From Phycisphaerales bacterium (GTDB lineage Bacteria; Planctomycetota; Phycisphaerae; UBA1845; UTPLA1), in NCBI GenBank assembly GCA_020639075.1, contig JACKHI010000001.1, forward strand, positions 682,001 to 746,000: 64,000 nucleotides of DNA, given 5' to 3'. Positions 33,919-43,344 of this stretch are shown one piece after another. The position numbers and the translations under genes are program-made. The first letter of the stretch is position 1; every line of letters starts with the position of its first letter. The notes below the pieces were generated by a model. That model had not been told where the DNA came from and did no database searches. It saw nothing but the letters and a program-made list of their open reading frames with translations.

Positions 33919-34581
33919 CGGCGCGCCCCCCTTGCGTCAATCTTCTCGACGCAATTGAGGAATGAGCCTGACAAGCGCATCGAATGCAACGACATTGCCG
34001 TCGGGATGAGGCCGCAGATTCTCGACATAATGTCGAACGAAAAAGGACCCTCCGCCGACCTTCGTCGCGTCGGAGTAAGTGCAGCCGGGGCGTAGTCAGC
34101 CAATATCAACAATGCTCCTTCATCAGAGAGAATCTCGGATATCAGCAAACTCGGCTTCTTTGCACGCCACGCTTAGGTTATTGCGAGCCCGATGGCATCG
34201 CGTGCCAACCAATTGACGGGGTCACGACGGATGGTGCGATAAGAATGAACATTGGATCAGTCCGTTGCTGATCTGATGCTTAGGCTGGCCAAGGGAACGG
34301 ATGCCGACCGACAGTTCGCTGCGAATTCGCAAAGTGCAGCAAGAATCCGGGCCTTGCGTAAAAACCGCAATCCCTGACACTGAGCCCGCATCACATGCGC
34401 GACGCGCAATTATCAGGCCATCGACACGGTGCGATCTCAGTCGCCCAGCACTGCACGACTCAATCCGCCGACGACCCTCTCGACCACGCCGACGGAAACA
34501 AACGGCTTGAACGCGAGGCCGAAGGGCCCCGCAGCCATTCTCGCATCGGCGCCGGATTACGCGCCGCCTCAATCGCAACAC
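33919..34581. other. Intergenic region, no supported gene
   Basis: About 660 bases between the kinase and the alpha-mannosidase genes. A 77-codon minus-strand frame at 33915-34148 overlaps the kinase start as GTGA but has no recognisable homology. I see no RNA gene, and no hairpin that I would call a terminator. Confidence 0.5.
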
Positions 34582-37500
34582 CTACGGCTGCAGCAGCGCG
34601 TCGACAAAGGACTGAATGTCCATCCCGTTGCTTAGACCGTCGCCGTTCACATCCGCGCGAGCGGCATCGCAATCGGGATAGCCCAACTGGTAAGCACTCG
34701 GATCGGTCAACGCCAGGACGAATGGGATCAGATCATCAATCGACGCGTGATCGTCGCAATTCAAGTCGATCGCGATTGGTGACGCTGCGCCGCTGACGGC
34801 GAAGATCCCGGTTGTGCGGCTTGAACTCGATCCGTCGGCCCGACCGAAAGTGAGGCTCTCGATCGGTTTCACGTTAAGCCCCATCGTCGCAAGATCCAGC
34901 GTCGTCTGGTAGATTCGCGGATTCCCACTGGAGCCATCCTCGAAACTGCCGTTTGAGACTCGGACGCGCCCGAGATCATTGATGCCATTGCTCGAAATGA
35001 CAAAGAACCAATCGTACCCCTTATAGGTCAGTCCATCGGCAGTCGTGCCGTCAGTGAATGTAATCGTAACGGGCCCCGTCGAGTCCGATGCAGCGTTTCC
35101 CGAGGCGGCGAAGATCGCGAGCAGGTCATACGGCCTTTGCGCTTCCGGGGCAAATACGAGTACGCCGCCCGTTTGCGTATTGTCCATGAACAGTGTGTTG
35201 GGCGCGTCGTACGGCTGCAGCTGCACCCGCGTCGTGCCATCCGATAGGCTGACGAATTCGCCGCCGACCGGCAACCCTTTTGATGAACCCGACAGGCCGG
35301 CTTCGTAATACGCGTAGGAATTCGGCACATCAAACGACTGTGAATCGTCATCGAAAGGCGCAGCGGCCGATCGCTCGACGACGACGTCACGATTCCATCC
35401 CGTCGCCGCGATGGGTGTCATGACCGGCCGCACGACAATGTCTCGTTTCAACTCGTCGAGCAACGGCTGCGCCGGAAATGTGCCGACAGTCAAGTCGTTC
35501 GCGACGATCGCAGCCAACACCATGACATGCTCGTCCGTCGGAAGCGTCAGTGTCGCGGCGTCAGGTGGCAGATCGATCCGGTAACCAAAGAGATAGCAAT
35601 AGCCGTATACCTCATTCCCGCCCCCGGGCGTGTGTCGATGCGACGAGAACCACGCGACCGGATCGGGTCGTATGAACGCCGGCTCAAGTCCCAGATAAGC
35701 CCACGGCCAGGAATAGGCCACTTCCGAAATCGCCCCTTCCCATATTCGATTGTCCCATTGGCCGACGTAACCGCCCCAATCCTGGATCTCCAACTCGATC
35801 GGATCATCGTCAACGAGAAACGTCGCCGTCCGCTCCCCATTCGCCGCCGCTGCAAGGAGATAAACTTGATTGAAGTCGCCGGCCGGCAACGCAATCTGCT
35901 GTCCGTCGCACATAACGGCATTCAGTTGCCCGCCCATCGTCGGCCCAAGTTCAAACGTCACGCCACGATAGTCGACTTCCTCCGCGAGCATCTCCGCGGG
36001 AATACAATTCCCGGCGTCATCAAATCCACTGGCGGCCGACTGCCCATCGTTGCTCGTGACCGCGGCATTGAAGGGGAGCGCGACAGACTGAAAATCGACG
36101 GCCGGAACCGTCGTTGGCGCCGGTCCGGGCGTCAACGCGAACGTGCGAAGTTGATAGCCGTTCAAATCGACAACGAGCGCTCCATTTGAAACCGTCGCAG
36201 GTCCGACGGGTTGTTCCTGACCGTCACATTCACGCGCGGATGCGATTCCCGTCGGCATCGAAATATGTACGTCCGCAGCCGGTTGCCCGTCGAGTTCCAC
36301 GACCCGAACAATGATCTCGTCGCTGTCCTCCGCCTTCTTGACGGCCATTACGCGAACGCGTGAGTCATCGACATCAAGTAGTGACAGCGTGCGGCCCAAC
36401 GGCCCCGCGTGTGATGTCGTTTGGAATACGATCGGCGGCTGGCTCATTCGCATCGCCTGCCAATCGGTCTGGCCGTCGCGCCAGCTGCCGGCGTGGCCGG
36501 CCAGTCCATAGAGAAAATCGTGCCGCCCCCAGTCCTGCGTCCCCTGATCCTGGTATCCCCCATAGGTCCCGGGCGTACGAATCAGCGTCAGGCGCAGCGT
36601 CGCATCATCCGGCTTGTCCGAGCCGTACTTGCTGTCGCTCAGGACAGTCGCGCCGTACATACCGTCGGTGCTCGTTAGATCGAACCATTGATGCGACGGC
36701 ACTTCGTACTTTGACGCGTCGTTGTTGCCGCGCTGGATTGTGCCGACTTCCCAGTTGTACGTGGCATTGGGATTCGAAACCGAGAGCGGAAAGACCGCCT
36801 TCAGATTGCTTGCCGAACCCCGCCAATCGATCGTGTTATCAAACTCGACGCGATTGCCGCCGTCTCCAGCCGCAAGTCGGATCGTCTGCACAAAATGCGA
36901 ATCCTGGGCATCTCGCGTAACTTCCAATGCGATTCGGGCAGCGCCGTTCTCGACGATCGCGACACTCGTGGGACCGTCGACGTACGCCTGAGGCGGCTGC
37001 TGAGCGTCGTTCCAGTCGATATTCCATGCAGGCCAATCGTTCGGGTAATCTCTCGAAAAGGCCAATCGCGCAGGCGATGAGAGCACGGCACGACCCGCCG
37101 CCTTGTCGTAGATCGACGCAACATCGCCATTGGCGTCGAGCGTGACGAGATACCGTGAATTCTCCAGCGACGAATTGGTCACGACGAGCGAAGACGCCAT
37201 GGGCGTTTGCGCCGGCTGCACGTCGTACACCGCGACGCCGACTGACGGAACTGATGCCAGAAACAGAATCTTCAGTGTGCTTCCCTTGGCGCTTACGACT
37301 TGTGACGGTACGACCGTCCCCGCCGGTCCAACAACCCGAACGGCCGGTGGCGGACTACCCGGAAACGACACAGTTGCCTCAACCACATCCTCACGATCGA
37401 TGGACAGCGGGTTGTACACGACCAGCGGCACCCCCACCGCAGTTGTGTCGAGCCCAGCCGCGATAGATCCCGCCGCACTGTCGAGTACGCTCGCGAACTG

Positions 37501-38643
37501 GTTCATCGCGAGAATTTCATCGTTCCATGAATACTCGTAGGCCTTCGGATGCGACGTGCCCGGCAGGATGTCATGGAACTGCCCACCCATCACGAGTGTC
37601 CATGCATTATTCAGGCGCGATCGTGGATAGGCCGGGCCGCCCAACCACTCTGCAAGCACTGACGCCCGCTCAGCCGCGTCCGCCAATAACTCATTCTTGT
37701 GATTCCATCTCTTCATATAACACTGAGATGTGATCGACCCTGCGGAGTGTTGAGTCAGCAGCATGTCGCCCTGGTAGTGCGGCAATGCACCGACCAACAA
37801 AGGCGGAATATCCCGGAACATCTGATCGGCCCGTGCCGAAACCACGTGGACCGGCCCCGTGCCATTGACGCTGGTTTCAAGCCACTGAATCGTCGACGTA
37901 CCGGGTGCGCCGCCCATGTCGCCGACGCCGTAGTACATGTAGTCGGCGAAGACGCCGGATGAACTCCCCGTCGCGTTGATTCGATCGAGCCAACCAGAGT
38001 CGTTGCTGAGATCGTGATTGATGGAGCTGACGTAGTTTCCGGGGTTCAGTGCGGCGATAACGGACGAACCATCCAATCCCTCCCACACGCCGACGTTGAA
38101 CGGAATCCCGATTGCGGAACCCCACGTTAATTTCTGTGTTGAGAAACCCTTCAGGCCGCAATGGGCCAGGATGCTCGGCAGCGATGCCGGGAACCCGAAG
38201 CAGTCAGGGAGCATGAACTCGGCGCTGGCCTTGCCGAACTCCTGTCGAAAGAAATGATTGCCATATAGCACCTGCCGGATGAGCGACTCCGCCGAAGGCA
38301 CGTTGACGTCGCACTCTTCCATCGACGAACCCGCGGGATACCAACGGCCGCTCGCGACGTATTGTTGTACCTGAAGAAAGTCGGCGGGGAAGTACTCCTT
38401 CATCATGCGATAACGATTGGCCCCGCTGAAGTTGAAGATGTAATCCGGATAGGACTCGAAACGACTGAAATTGTCATGCATTGTCGCCGGGAGGTACTGC
38501 TCGATCGACGCCTTGTAGGTCCAACGCCATTGCGTGTCCAGATGCGCATAGCCGACGGTATAAAGCGTCGGCTCTTGAGCTCGTACCAGTGCCGAGATCA
38601 TGGCAGCAGAAATCAAGGCGCAGATGATCGAGATTTTTTTCAT
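34582..38643 (-). CDS. Secreted GH38 alpha-mannosidase with dockerin-like C-terminus
   Basis: A 1353-residue protein from the ATG at 38643 (GGGAG upstream), with signal peptide MKKISIICALISAAMISALV. The GH38 catalytic domain begins at once: the zinc-binding HLDTQWRW is at about 34-41 and the nucleophile Asp in FMLPDCFGFP at about 147. Further zinc-site residues are likely in GGQFHDILPGTS. The beta-rich mannosidase middle and C-terminal domains follow up to about 850. Then come sandwich modules and two calcium loops (DLNCDDHASIDDLI, DVNGDGLSNGMDIQ). It should remove alpha-linked mannose from glycoprotein or polysaccharide glycans outside the cytoplasm. The dockerin-like end is common in Phycisphaerae secreted proteins and need not mean a cellulosome. 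Confidence 0.93.
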   Translation of the reverse strand: MKKISIICALISAAMISALVRAQEPTLYTVGYAHLDTQWRWTYKASIEQYLPATMHDNFSRFESYPDYIFNFSGANRYRMMKEYFPADFLQVQQYVASGRWYPAGSSMEECDVNVPSAESLIRQVLYGNHFFRQEFGKASAEFMLPDCFGFPASLPSILAHCGLKGFSTQKLTWGSAIGIPFNVGVWEGLDGSSVIAALNPGNYVSSINHDLSNDSGWLDRINATGSSSGVFADYMYYGVGDMGGAPGTSTIQWLETSVNGTGPVHVVSARADQMFRDIPPLLVGALPHYQGDMLLTQHSAGSITSQCYMKRWNHKNELLADAAERASVLAEWLGGPAYPRSRLNNAWTLVMGGQFHDILPGTSHPKAYEYSWNDEILAMNQFASVLDSAAGSIAAGLDTTAVGVPLVVYNPLSIDREDVVEATVSFPGSPPPAVRVVGPAGTVVPSQVVSAKGSTLKILFLASVPSVGVAVYDVQPAQTPMASSLVVTNSSLENSRYLVTLDANGDVASIYDKAAGRAVLSSPARLAFSRDYPNDWPAWNIDWNDAQQPPQAYVDGPTSVAIVENGAARIALEVTRDAQDSHFVQTIRLAAGDGGNRVEFDNTIDWRGSASNLKAVFPLSVSNPNATYNWEVGTIQRGNNDASKYEVPSHQWFDLTSTDGMYGATVLSDSKYGSDKPDDATLRLTLIRTPGTYGGYQDQGTQDWGRHDFLYGLAGHAGSWRDGQTDWQAMRMSQPPIVFQTTSHAGPLGRTLSLLDVDDSRVRVMAVKKAEDSDEIIVRVVELDGQPAADVHISMPTGIASARECDGQEQPVGPATVSNGALVVDLNGYQLRTFALTPGPAPTTVPAVDFQSVALPFNAAVTSNDGQSAASGFDDAGNCIPAEMLAEEVDYRGVTFELGPTMGGQLNAVMCDGQQIALPAGDFNQVYLLAAAANGERTATFLVDDDPIELEIQDWGGYVGQWDNRIWEGAISEVAYSWPWAYLGLEPAFIRPDPVAWFSSHRHTPGGGNEVYGYCYLFGYRIDLPPDAATLTLPTDEHVMVLAAIVANDLTVGTFPAQPLLDELKRDIVVRPVMTPIAATGWNRDVVVERSAAAPFDDDSQSFDVPNSYAYYEAGLSGSSKGLPVGGEFVSLSDGTTRVQLQPYDAPNTLFMDNTQTGGVLVFAPEAQRPYDLLAIFAASGNAASDSTGPVTITFTDGTTADGLTYKGYDWFFVISSNGINDLGRVRVSNGSFEDGSSGNPRIYQTTLDLATMGLNVKPIESLTFGRADGSSSSRTTGIFAVSGAASPIAIDLNCDDHASIDDLIPFVLALTDPSAYQLGYPDCDAARADVNGDGLSNGMDIQSFVDALLQP

Positions 38644-39538
38644 CTGTCTCCCTCCGTCTCTCGTGGCCGTGCCGCGCCAAACAAGACCGGGTGACATCAA
38701 AGGTGGGGGCACATCTATCGATTCTGCTCTTCGCTGCGCACAGCGTCAAGAAAAGCGGCAGCGCCGAACGGACCTTTGCACGCAATCAGATTGAACAGAC
38801 CGATGACGCGCGTTGGACACACAATTCATCAATTGCACAGATCTGCGTGCGCCGATTGCATCCGCGCGGCAGGGACGTTCCAATTAACGATGAATCTATG
38901 CAGATTTAATCACGTACCAATTCAGGCCGAATTCAAACTTCGCCGGCGGCGCGAGTGAGTCGCTCGCAACACGACGATCACGAGAAAAAAATGTTCACGA
39001 AAAATCGGGAAGCGCGATCCTCGCATCCCGGTGCCCACGCAGGTGCGGAGCGGATTTCTGCCCAGACGAATTTGCGATCATGCCGACCTGCTCGTGAGTT
39101 CGCTCCATCCGTTTGAAACATCAGGGCCACCGCGATGTTGGTCTGTCGCGATACGAGATCAGAAAACGAAACACGTTCGCCGCGATGCGCAGGCGCAAAA
39201 GCACGAATCGCCAGACACGAGCCTGAACATGCGCTCAATCGCCGGTCCAGGCGCCAAACTGACTTCGACGAATCGGAGATTCGGCTCCCTGCGACGCTAC
39301 CCTCCATGCGTAGTTCCTTACCGTCGTGCGGGAGGATTGATGCCGGATCTCTCGGAAACGCGTCTCACGGCGGCCTTGGCGCGTGTGAGCAAAGTCACGT
39401 AGGATAGGCGTCGTCCTAGTCAGGCGTGCGTCGCATCATGCTCGCGTCATGCATCGAGTAACGCGTGCTGGCTGATTCCGAGGGAAGGATCCGCCACGCA
39501 GCTTCGGTCCGAGCGCATCATCAGAACAGGGTACCGAT
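38644..39538. other. Long divergent intergenic region, no supported gene
   Basis: About 895 bases between the minus-strand alpha-mannosidase and the plus-strand DUF1501 gene. I see only short frames without family features. A small dyad AATCT-ATGC-AGATT (38893-38906) lies 250 bases upstream of the mannosidase. TAGGA/TCCTA arms lie near 39400. Confidence 0.5.
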
Positions 39539-40882
39539 ATGTCCAAGCCCAACCTGCAATCTGGTCAATCCCGATCATTGTCCATTGGGCTGTCGCGGCG
39601 CGACTTCCTTTACGTCGGGCTCGCCGGCGGTCTCGGCCTCTCACTTCCCGACTACCTCCAGCGCATGGCGCAGGCGGATCAGAAACTGCCGACCCACAAG
39701 CCCCCTGTAGCGGATTCAATCATCAACATCTTCCTGCCCGGCGGCATGGCGGCCCAGGAGTCTTTCGATCCGAAACCACTGGCCCCGATTGAGTATCGCG
39801 GCCCGCTAGGCGCCGTCGGCACCGTCCTGCCGGGCGTCGCGTTCAGCGAATGCCTCCCGAAGACTGCCCAGATCGCGGATCGGCTGTGCGTCATTCGCTC
39901 AATGAACCATGGCGAAGCCGCCCATGAGCGCGGCACGCACAACATGTTCACCGGCTATCGTCCGAGCCCGGCAGTCAGCTATCCATCGATCGGATCAGTC
40001 ATCTCTCATGAACTCGGCAACAAGACGGAACTGCCCCCCTACATCGTCTTGCCGACGCAACCGACGGAGTTCGCCGGCCCCGGGTTCCTCAGCACGCGCT
40101 TCGGGCCCTTCAGCCTCTATTCCGACCCTGCGGACAAGAACTTCGCCGTGCGTGATCTCTCGCTGCCGGGCGACGTGGACCACGCGCGATTCCAGCGACG
40201 ACAGCAAATGCTCGAAGCCGTCGAATCGCATTTTCGCGCAGCCAGCGAGAGCGATGCCGTGTCGGCCATGGATGAGTTCTATCAGCGGGCGTACAACATC
40301 CTCAGCTCTGAATCCGCGCGTGCCGCATTCGATCTCCGGCAGGAGCCCGCAACATTGCTGGACAACTACGGCCGTCATGCCGCCGGCATGAGGATGATCC
40401 TGTGCCGCCGCCTTGTCGAGGCCGGTGTCCGTTTCGTTTCGATGACGTTCGGCAGCTGGGACCATCACGCAAACATCGCAGGCGGCGTCCGCAGCCAGTT
40501 ACACGAGTTCGATCAGGGCTTCTCAGCCTTGATTCAGGATCTCGACGCACGCGGCATGCTGGATCGCACACTCGTGATGGTGACCACCGAGTTTGGCCGC
40601 TCGCCGAAGATCAACCGCGACGGCGGACGCGATCACTGGCCGCGCGTATTCAGCGTTGTCGCGGCCGGTGGCGGCTTTCATCGCGGCCTCGTCTACGGTG
40701 CATCCGATTCGACGGCGACGACTGTCGACAGCGATCCGTTGAGCGTCGAGGACTTCGCCACGACGATCTATAACCAGATCGGCATCATCGCCGACGGCGA
40801 ACTCATGGCGCCGGGTAATCGTCCGATCGAAATCGTCAAGGGCGGCAAGGTCGTGACCGACCTGCTCGCGAAACCGGCGTGA
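39539..40882 (+). CDS. DUF1501 domain protein (Tat-exported)
   Basis: A 447-residue protein with a twin-arginine leader (LSRRDFLYVGLAGGLGLSLP, about 17-36). The remainder is a typical DUF1501 protein, a sulfatase/alkaline-phosphatase-like fold: SIINIFLPGGMAAQESFDPK, MNHGEAAHERGTHNMFTGY, FVSMTFGSWDHHANI and MVTTEFGRSPKINRDGGRDHWP. These His/Asp-rich motifs resemble metal-binding sites of the alkaline phosphatase superfamily. DUF1501 genes in planctomycetes are usually found beside DUF1549/DUF1553 genes, as here. The biochemical role is not established. AGGG lies eight bases upstream of the ATG. Confidence 0.93.
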   Translation: MSKPNLQSGQSRSLSIGLSRRDFLYVGLAGGLGLSLPDYLQRMAQADQKLPTHKPPVADSIINIFLPGGMAAQESFDPKPLAPIEYRGPLGAVGTVLPGVAFSECLPKTAQIADRLCVIRSMNHGEAAHERGTHNMFTGYRPSPAVSYPSIGSVISHELGNKTELPPYIVLPTQPTEFAGPGFLSTRFGPFSLYSDPADKNFAVRDLSLPGDVDHARFQRRQQMLEAVESHFRAASESDAVSAMDEFYQRAYNILSSESARAAFDLRQEPATLLDNYGRHAAGMRMILCRRLVEAGVRFVSMTFGSWDHHANIAGGVRSQLHEFDQGFSALIQDLDARGMLDRTLVMVTTEFGRSPKINRDGGRDHWPRVFSVVAAGGGFHRGLVYGASDSTATTVDSDPLSVEDFATTIYNQIGIIADGELMAPGNRPIEIVKGGKVVTDLLAKPA

Positions 40883-43344
40883 ATTATCGACAGGCATTTA
40901 TCCTGGCTTGCACATTGGCGTTGTCGCTCCTGGCGGCGTCGACCGAAGCCGCAGCGCCGGAACTGCTCGCGGTGTTTCCGACAGGAGTCCAGCGCGGCAC
41001 GAATTTCGAATTGTCATTGCAGGGGAATCGCCTTGCTGATGCCGAGGAAATTCTCTTCTACCGTCCGGGAATTCAAGTCGAGTCAATCGTCGCCGAAGAC
41101 AAGACCGTGACCGCCAAGTGTTCGATCGACGCATCGTGCCGGCTCGGGGAACTACCGCTCCGTATCCGGACGCGTTCCGGAATGACCGAGCTCCGCACGC
41201 TCTTCGTCGGCGCCCTGCCTGTCCTCCCGGAGACAGAACCAAACAATGCCATCGACGCGGCTCAGGCGATTTCTCTCGACATCACGATCGATGGACGCAT
41301 AACGCGAGAGGACATCGACTATTTCGTCGTAGAAGCAAAAGCCGGCGAACGCATCACGGCCGAAATCGAAGCAATCCGCCTGGGACGCACGATGTTCGAT
41401 CCCTACGTTGCGATCCTCGATTCCAATCGCTTCGAACTCTCCGCCTCAGACGACTCTGTGCTCCTTCTGCAGGACAGCATCGCGTCGGCCGTTGCACCGC
41501 AGGACGGCCGGTATTACGTGCTCGTCCGCGATGCTTCCTTCCAGGGCGACGACGCGTCGTTCTATCGACTGCATGTAGGGCGCTTTCCGCGTCCGCGCGT
41601 CGCTTTTCCGCCGGGTGGTCAGCCCGGACAAATCACCAAACTGCAGCTGCGAGGCGACGTCGCCGGAGAAATCGACCGAGAAGTCCAGCTCCCTGCCGCG
41701 CCCACATCAGCATGGCCGGTCGACGTCGAGGATTCCGCCGGCGTCACGCCGTCGCCCGTATGGTTGCGCATCGGTAACGAAGCGGTCGTCAACGAAATCG
41801 AAACAAGCGATGGTTCCCGACGTCCCGAGAATGCCAATCCGCCCATTGCATTCCAAGGTGTGCTATCCCAACCGGGTGAGACTGACGAGTGGACATTCTC
41901 CGCGACCAAGGACCAGGCCCTCGCGATCCGCGTCGTTGCTCGCGAGATTCGCTCGCCAATCGATTCTGTCATCGATGTCCTTGGGCCCGACGGAGCTGTC
42001 ATTAGTTCAAACGACGATGCTAGGGGACCAGACAGCGAAGTCGCCTTCACAGCGCCGGCGGATGGCGGATTCAGGATTCGCCTGCGCGATCATCTGGGCC
42101 GTGGCGGCCCCCTCTTCATCTATCGAATCGAGATTGCTCCGCGCGAGCCTGCCATTCGCGTATCGATGGACGTCATGGACAAACGCCGACCGCAGTTTCT
42201 CCAGACGATCGACGTGCCCCGCGGAAACCGATTCGCCGGCCTCTTTCGCGTCACACGCGAAAACGTCGGCGGTCCCGTCAACTTGTCGATAACGGATTTG
42301 CCGAACGGCATCGCAGCGTCGCTTATTCAATTGGACAAAGACGAGACATTGCTTCCCGTTGTGTTTGAAGCGACTGCCGACGGCCAAACTGCCGGCGCAC
42401 TATGTTCGTTGTTTGCGAACATCAATAGCGGAGGCGGCGTTCTGACCGGCGCCTTCGAACAGCCAATTCCACTGGTCATCGGTCCGCCGAACGAACAAGT
42501 CTATTACGCGACATCGGTAGATCGACTGGCCGTCGCACTGACGGAGTCGGTTCCATTCCGGATCGACGTCGATCCGCTGCCCGCCCCGTTGCTACGCGAC
42601 GGTGCAGCAAACCTACATGTCAAACTCGTGCGAGACGAAGGATTCGACGCGGAAGTGGAGACGCGGATGTTATGGAGTCCGGGAGGCGTCGCTTCCGCGG
42701 GTAGCATCAAGATCCCCCCGCAAGCAACCTCCGCCGAGTATCCGATCAATGCAAACGGCGATGCGCCGCTTCGAACACAGCAACTCGTCGTGCTGGCAAG
42801 AGCGCAGGTCGCCGGTGCGGATCGCTGGACTTCGTCAGCCCCGATTCCACTGGAAATCGGCGATCGGTTTGTCACGGGCGAACTCAAAATGTGCGTGATT
42901 CAATGCGGTCAAAGTTCGGCGATCGTCTGCAGTCTCAAACACGTACGACCCTTCGAAGGCGCGGGAACACTGGATCTCCTGGGTCTGCCGCCCGGCGTGT
43001 CGACCGAGCCCGTACAAGTGACTCCCGGGCAGACAGACGCGGTCTTCACCTTGACCGCTGCGGAGGATGCGCCCATCGGACGACGAGGCGGGTTGTTCTG
43101 CCAATTCACGACCCAGGTCAACGGCGTCAGCTCGATGCATCGCCTCGCAGGCGGCGGCGTCATTCGAATTGACGCGAAACCTGTCGAAATCGTCAAGGCC
43201 GCCCCCGCGCCACAGCCGGCCCCGGTTGCGGAAGCAAAGCCCGCACCGCCAAAGCCACTGAGCCGCCTCCAGCAGCTTCGCAAGGAAGCCGAGCAACGCC
43301 GAAACGCCGAAACGAAGTCGCAGGTCAAAGAAGAAGGGAAGTGA
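40879..43344 (+). CDS. Secreted protein with two pre-peptidase C-terminal (PPC) domains
   Basis: An 821-residue protein. The GTG start overlaps the TGA of the DUF1501 gene (GTGA). A signal peptide covers about residues 1-25 (AFILACTLALSLLAASTEA). An IPT/TIG-like N-terminal region (LLAVFPTGVQRGTNFELSLQG) is followed by PPC domain 1 (about 115-230, from EPNNAIDAAQAI) and PPC domain 2 (about 315-420, from FQGVLSQPGETDEWTFSA). Several beta-sandwich domains fill the middle. The C-terminal tail is proline/alanine-rich then charged (SRLQQLRKEAEQRRNAET). No enzyme motif was seen, so a binding or scaffold role is likely. It is translationally coupled to both neighbours. Confidence 0.9.
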   Translation: MNYRQAFILACTLALSLLAASTEAAAPELLAVFPTGVQRGTNFELSLQGNRLADAEEILFYRPGIQVESIVAEDKTVTAKCSIDASCRLGELPLRIRTRSGMTELRTLFVGALPVLPETEPNNAIDAAQAISLDITIDGRITREDIDYFVVEAKAGERITAEIEAIRLGRTMFDPYVAILDSNRFELSASDDSVLLLQDSIASAVAPQDGRYYVLVRDASFQGDDASFYRLHVGRFPRPRVAFPPGGQPGQITKLQLRGDVAGEIDREVQLPAAPTSAWPVDVEDSAGVTPSPVWLRIGNEAVVNEIETSDGSRRPENANPPIAFQGVLSQPGETDEWTFSATKDQALAIRVVAREIRSPIDSVIDVLGPDGAVISSNDDARGPDSEVAFTAPADGGFRIRLRDHLGRGGPLFIYRIEIAPREPAIRVSMDVMDKRRPQFLQTIDVPRGNRFAGLFRVTRENVGGPVNLSITDLPNGIAASLIQLDKDETLLPVVFEATADGQTAGALCSLFANINSGGGVLTGAFEQPIPLVIGPPNEQVYYATSVDRLAVALTESVPFRIDVDPLPAPLLRDGAANLHVKLVRDEGFDAEVETRMLWSPGGVASAGSIKIPPQATSAEYPINANGDAPLRTQQLVVLARAQVAGADRWTSSAPIPLEIGDRFVTGELKMCVIQCGQSSAIVCSLKHVRPFEGAGTLDLLGLPPGVSTEPVQVTPGQTDAVFTLTAAEDAPIGRRGGLFCQFTTQVNGVSSMHRLAGGGVIRIDAKPVEIVKAAPAPQPAPVAEAKPAPPKPLSRLQQLRKEAEQRRNAETKSQVKEEGK

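Noticed and set aside
38950..38966. GCGAG/CTCGC short stem upstream of the DUF1501 gene
   Set aside because: Only five base pairs and no nearby T tract or start site.
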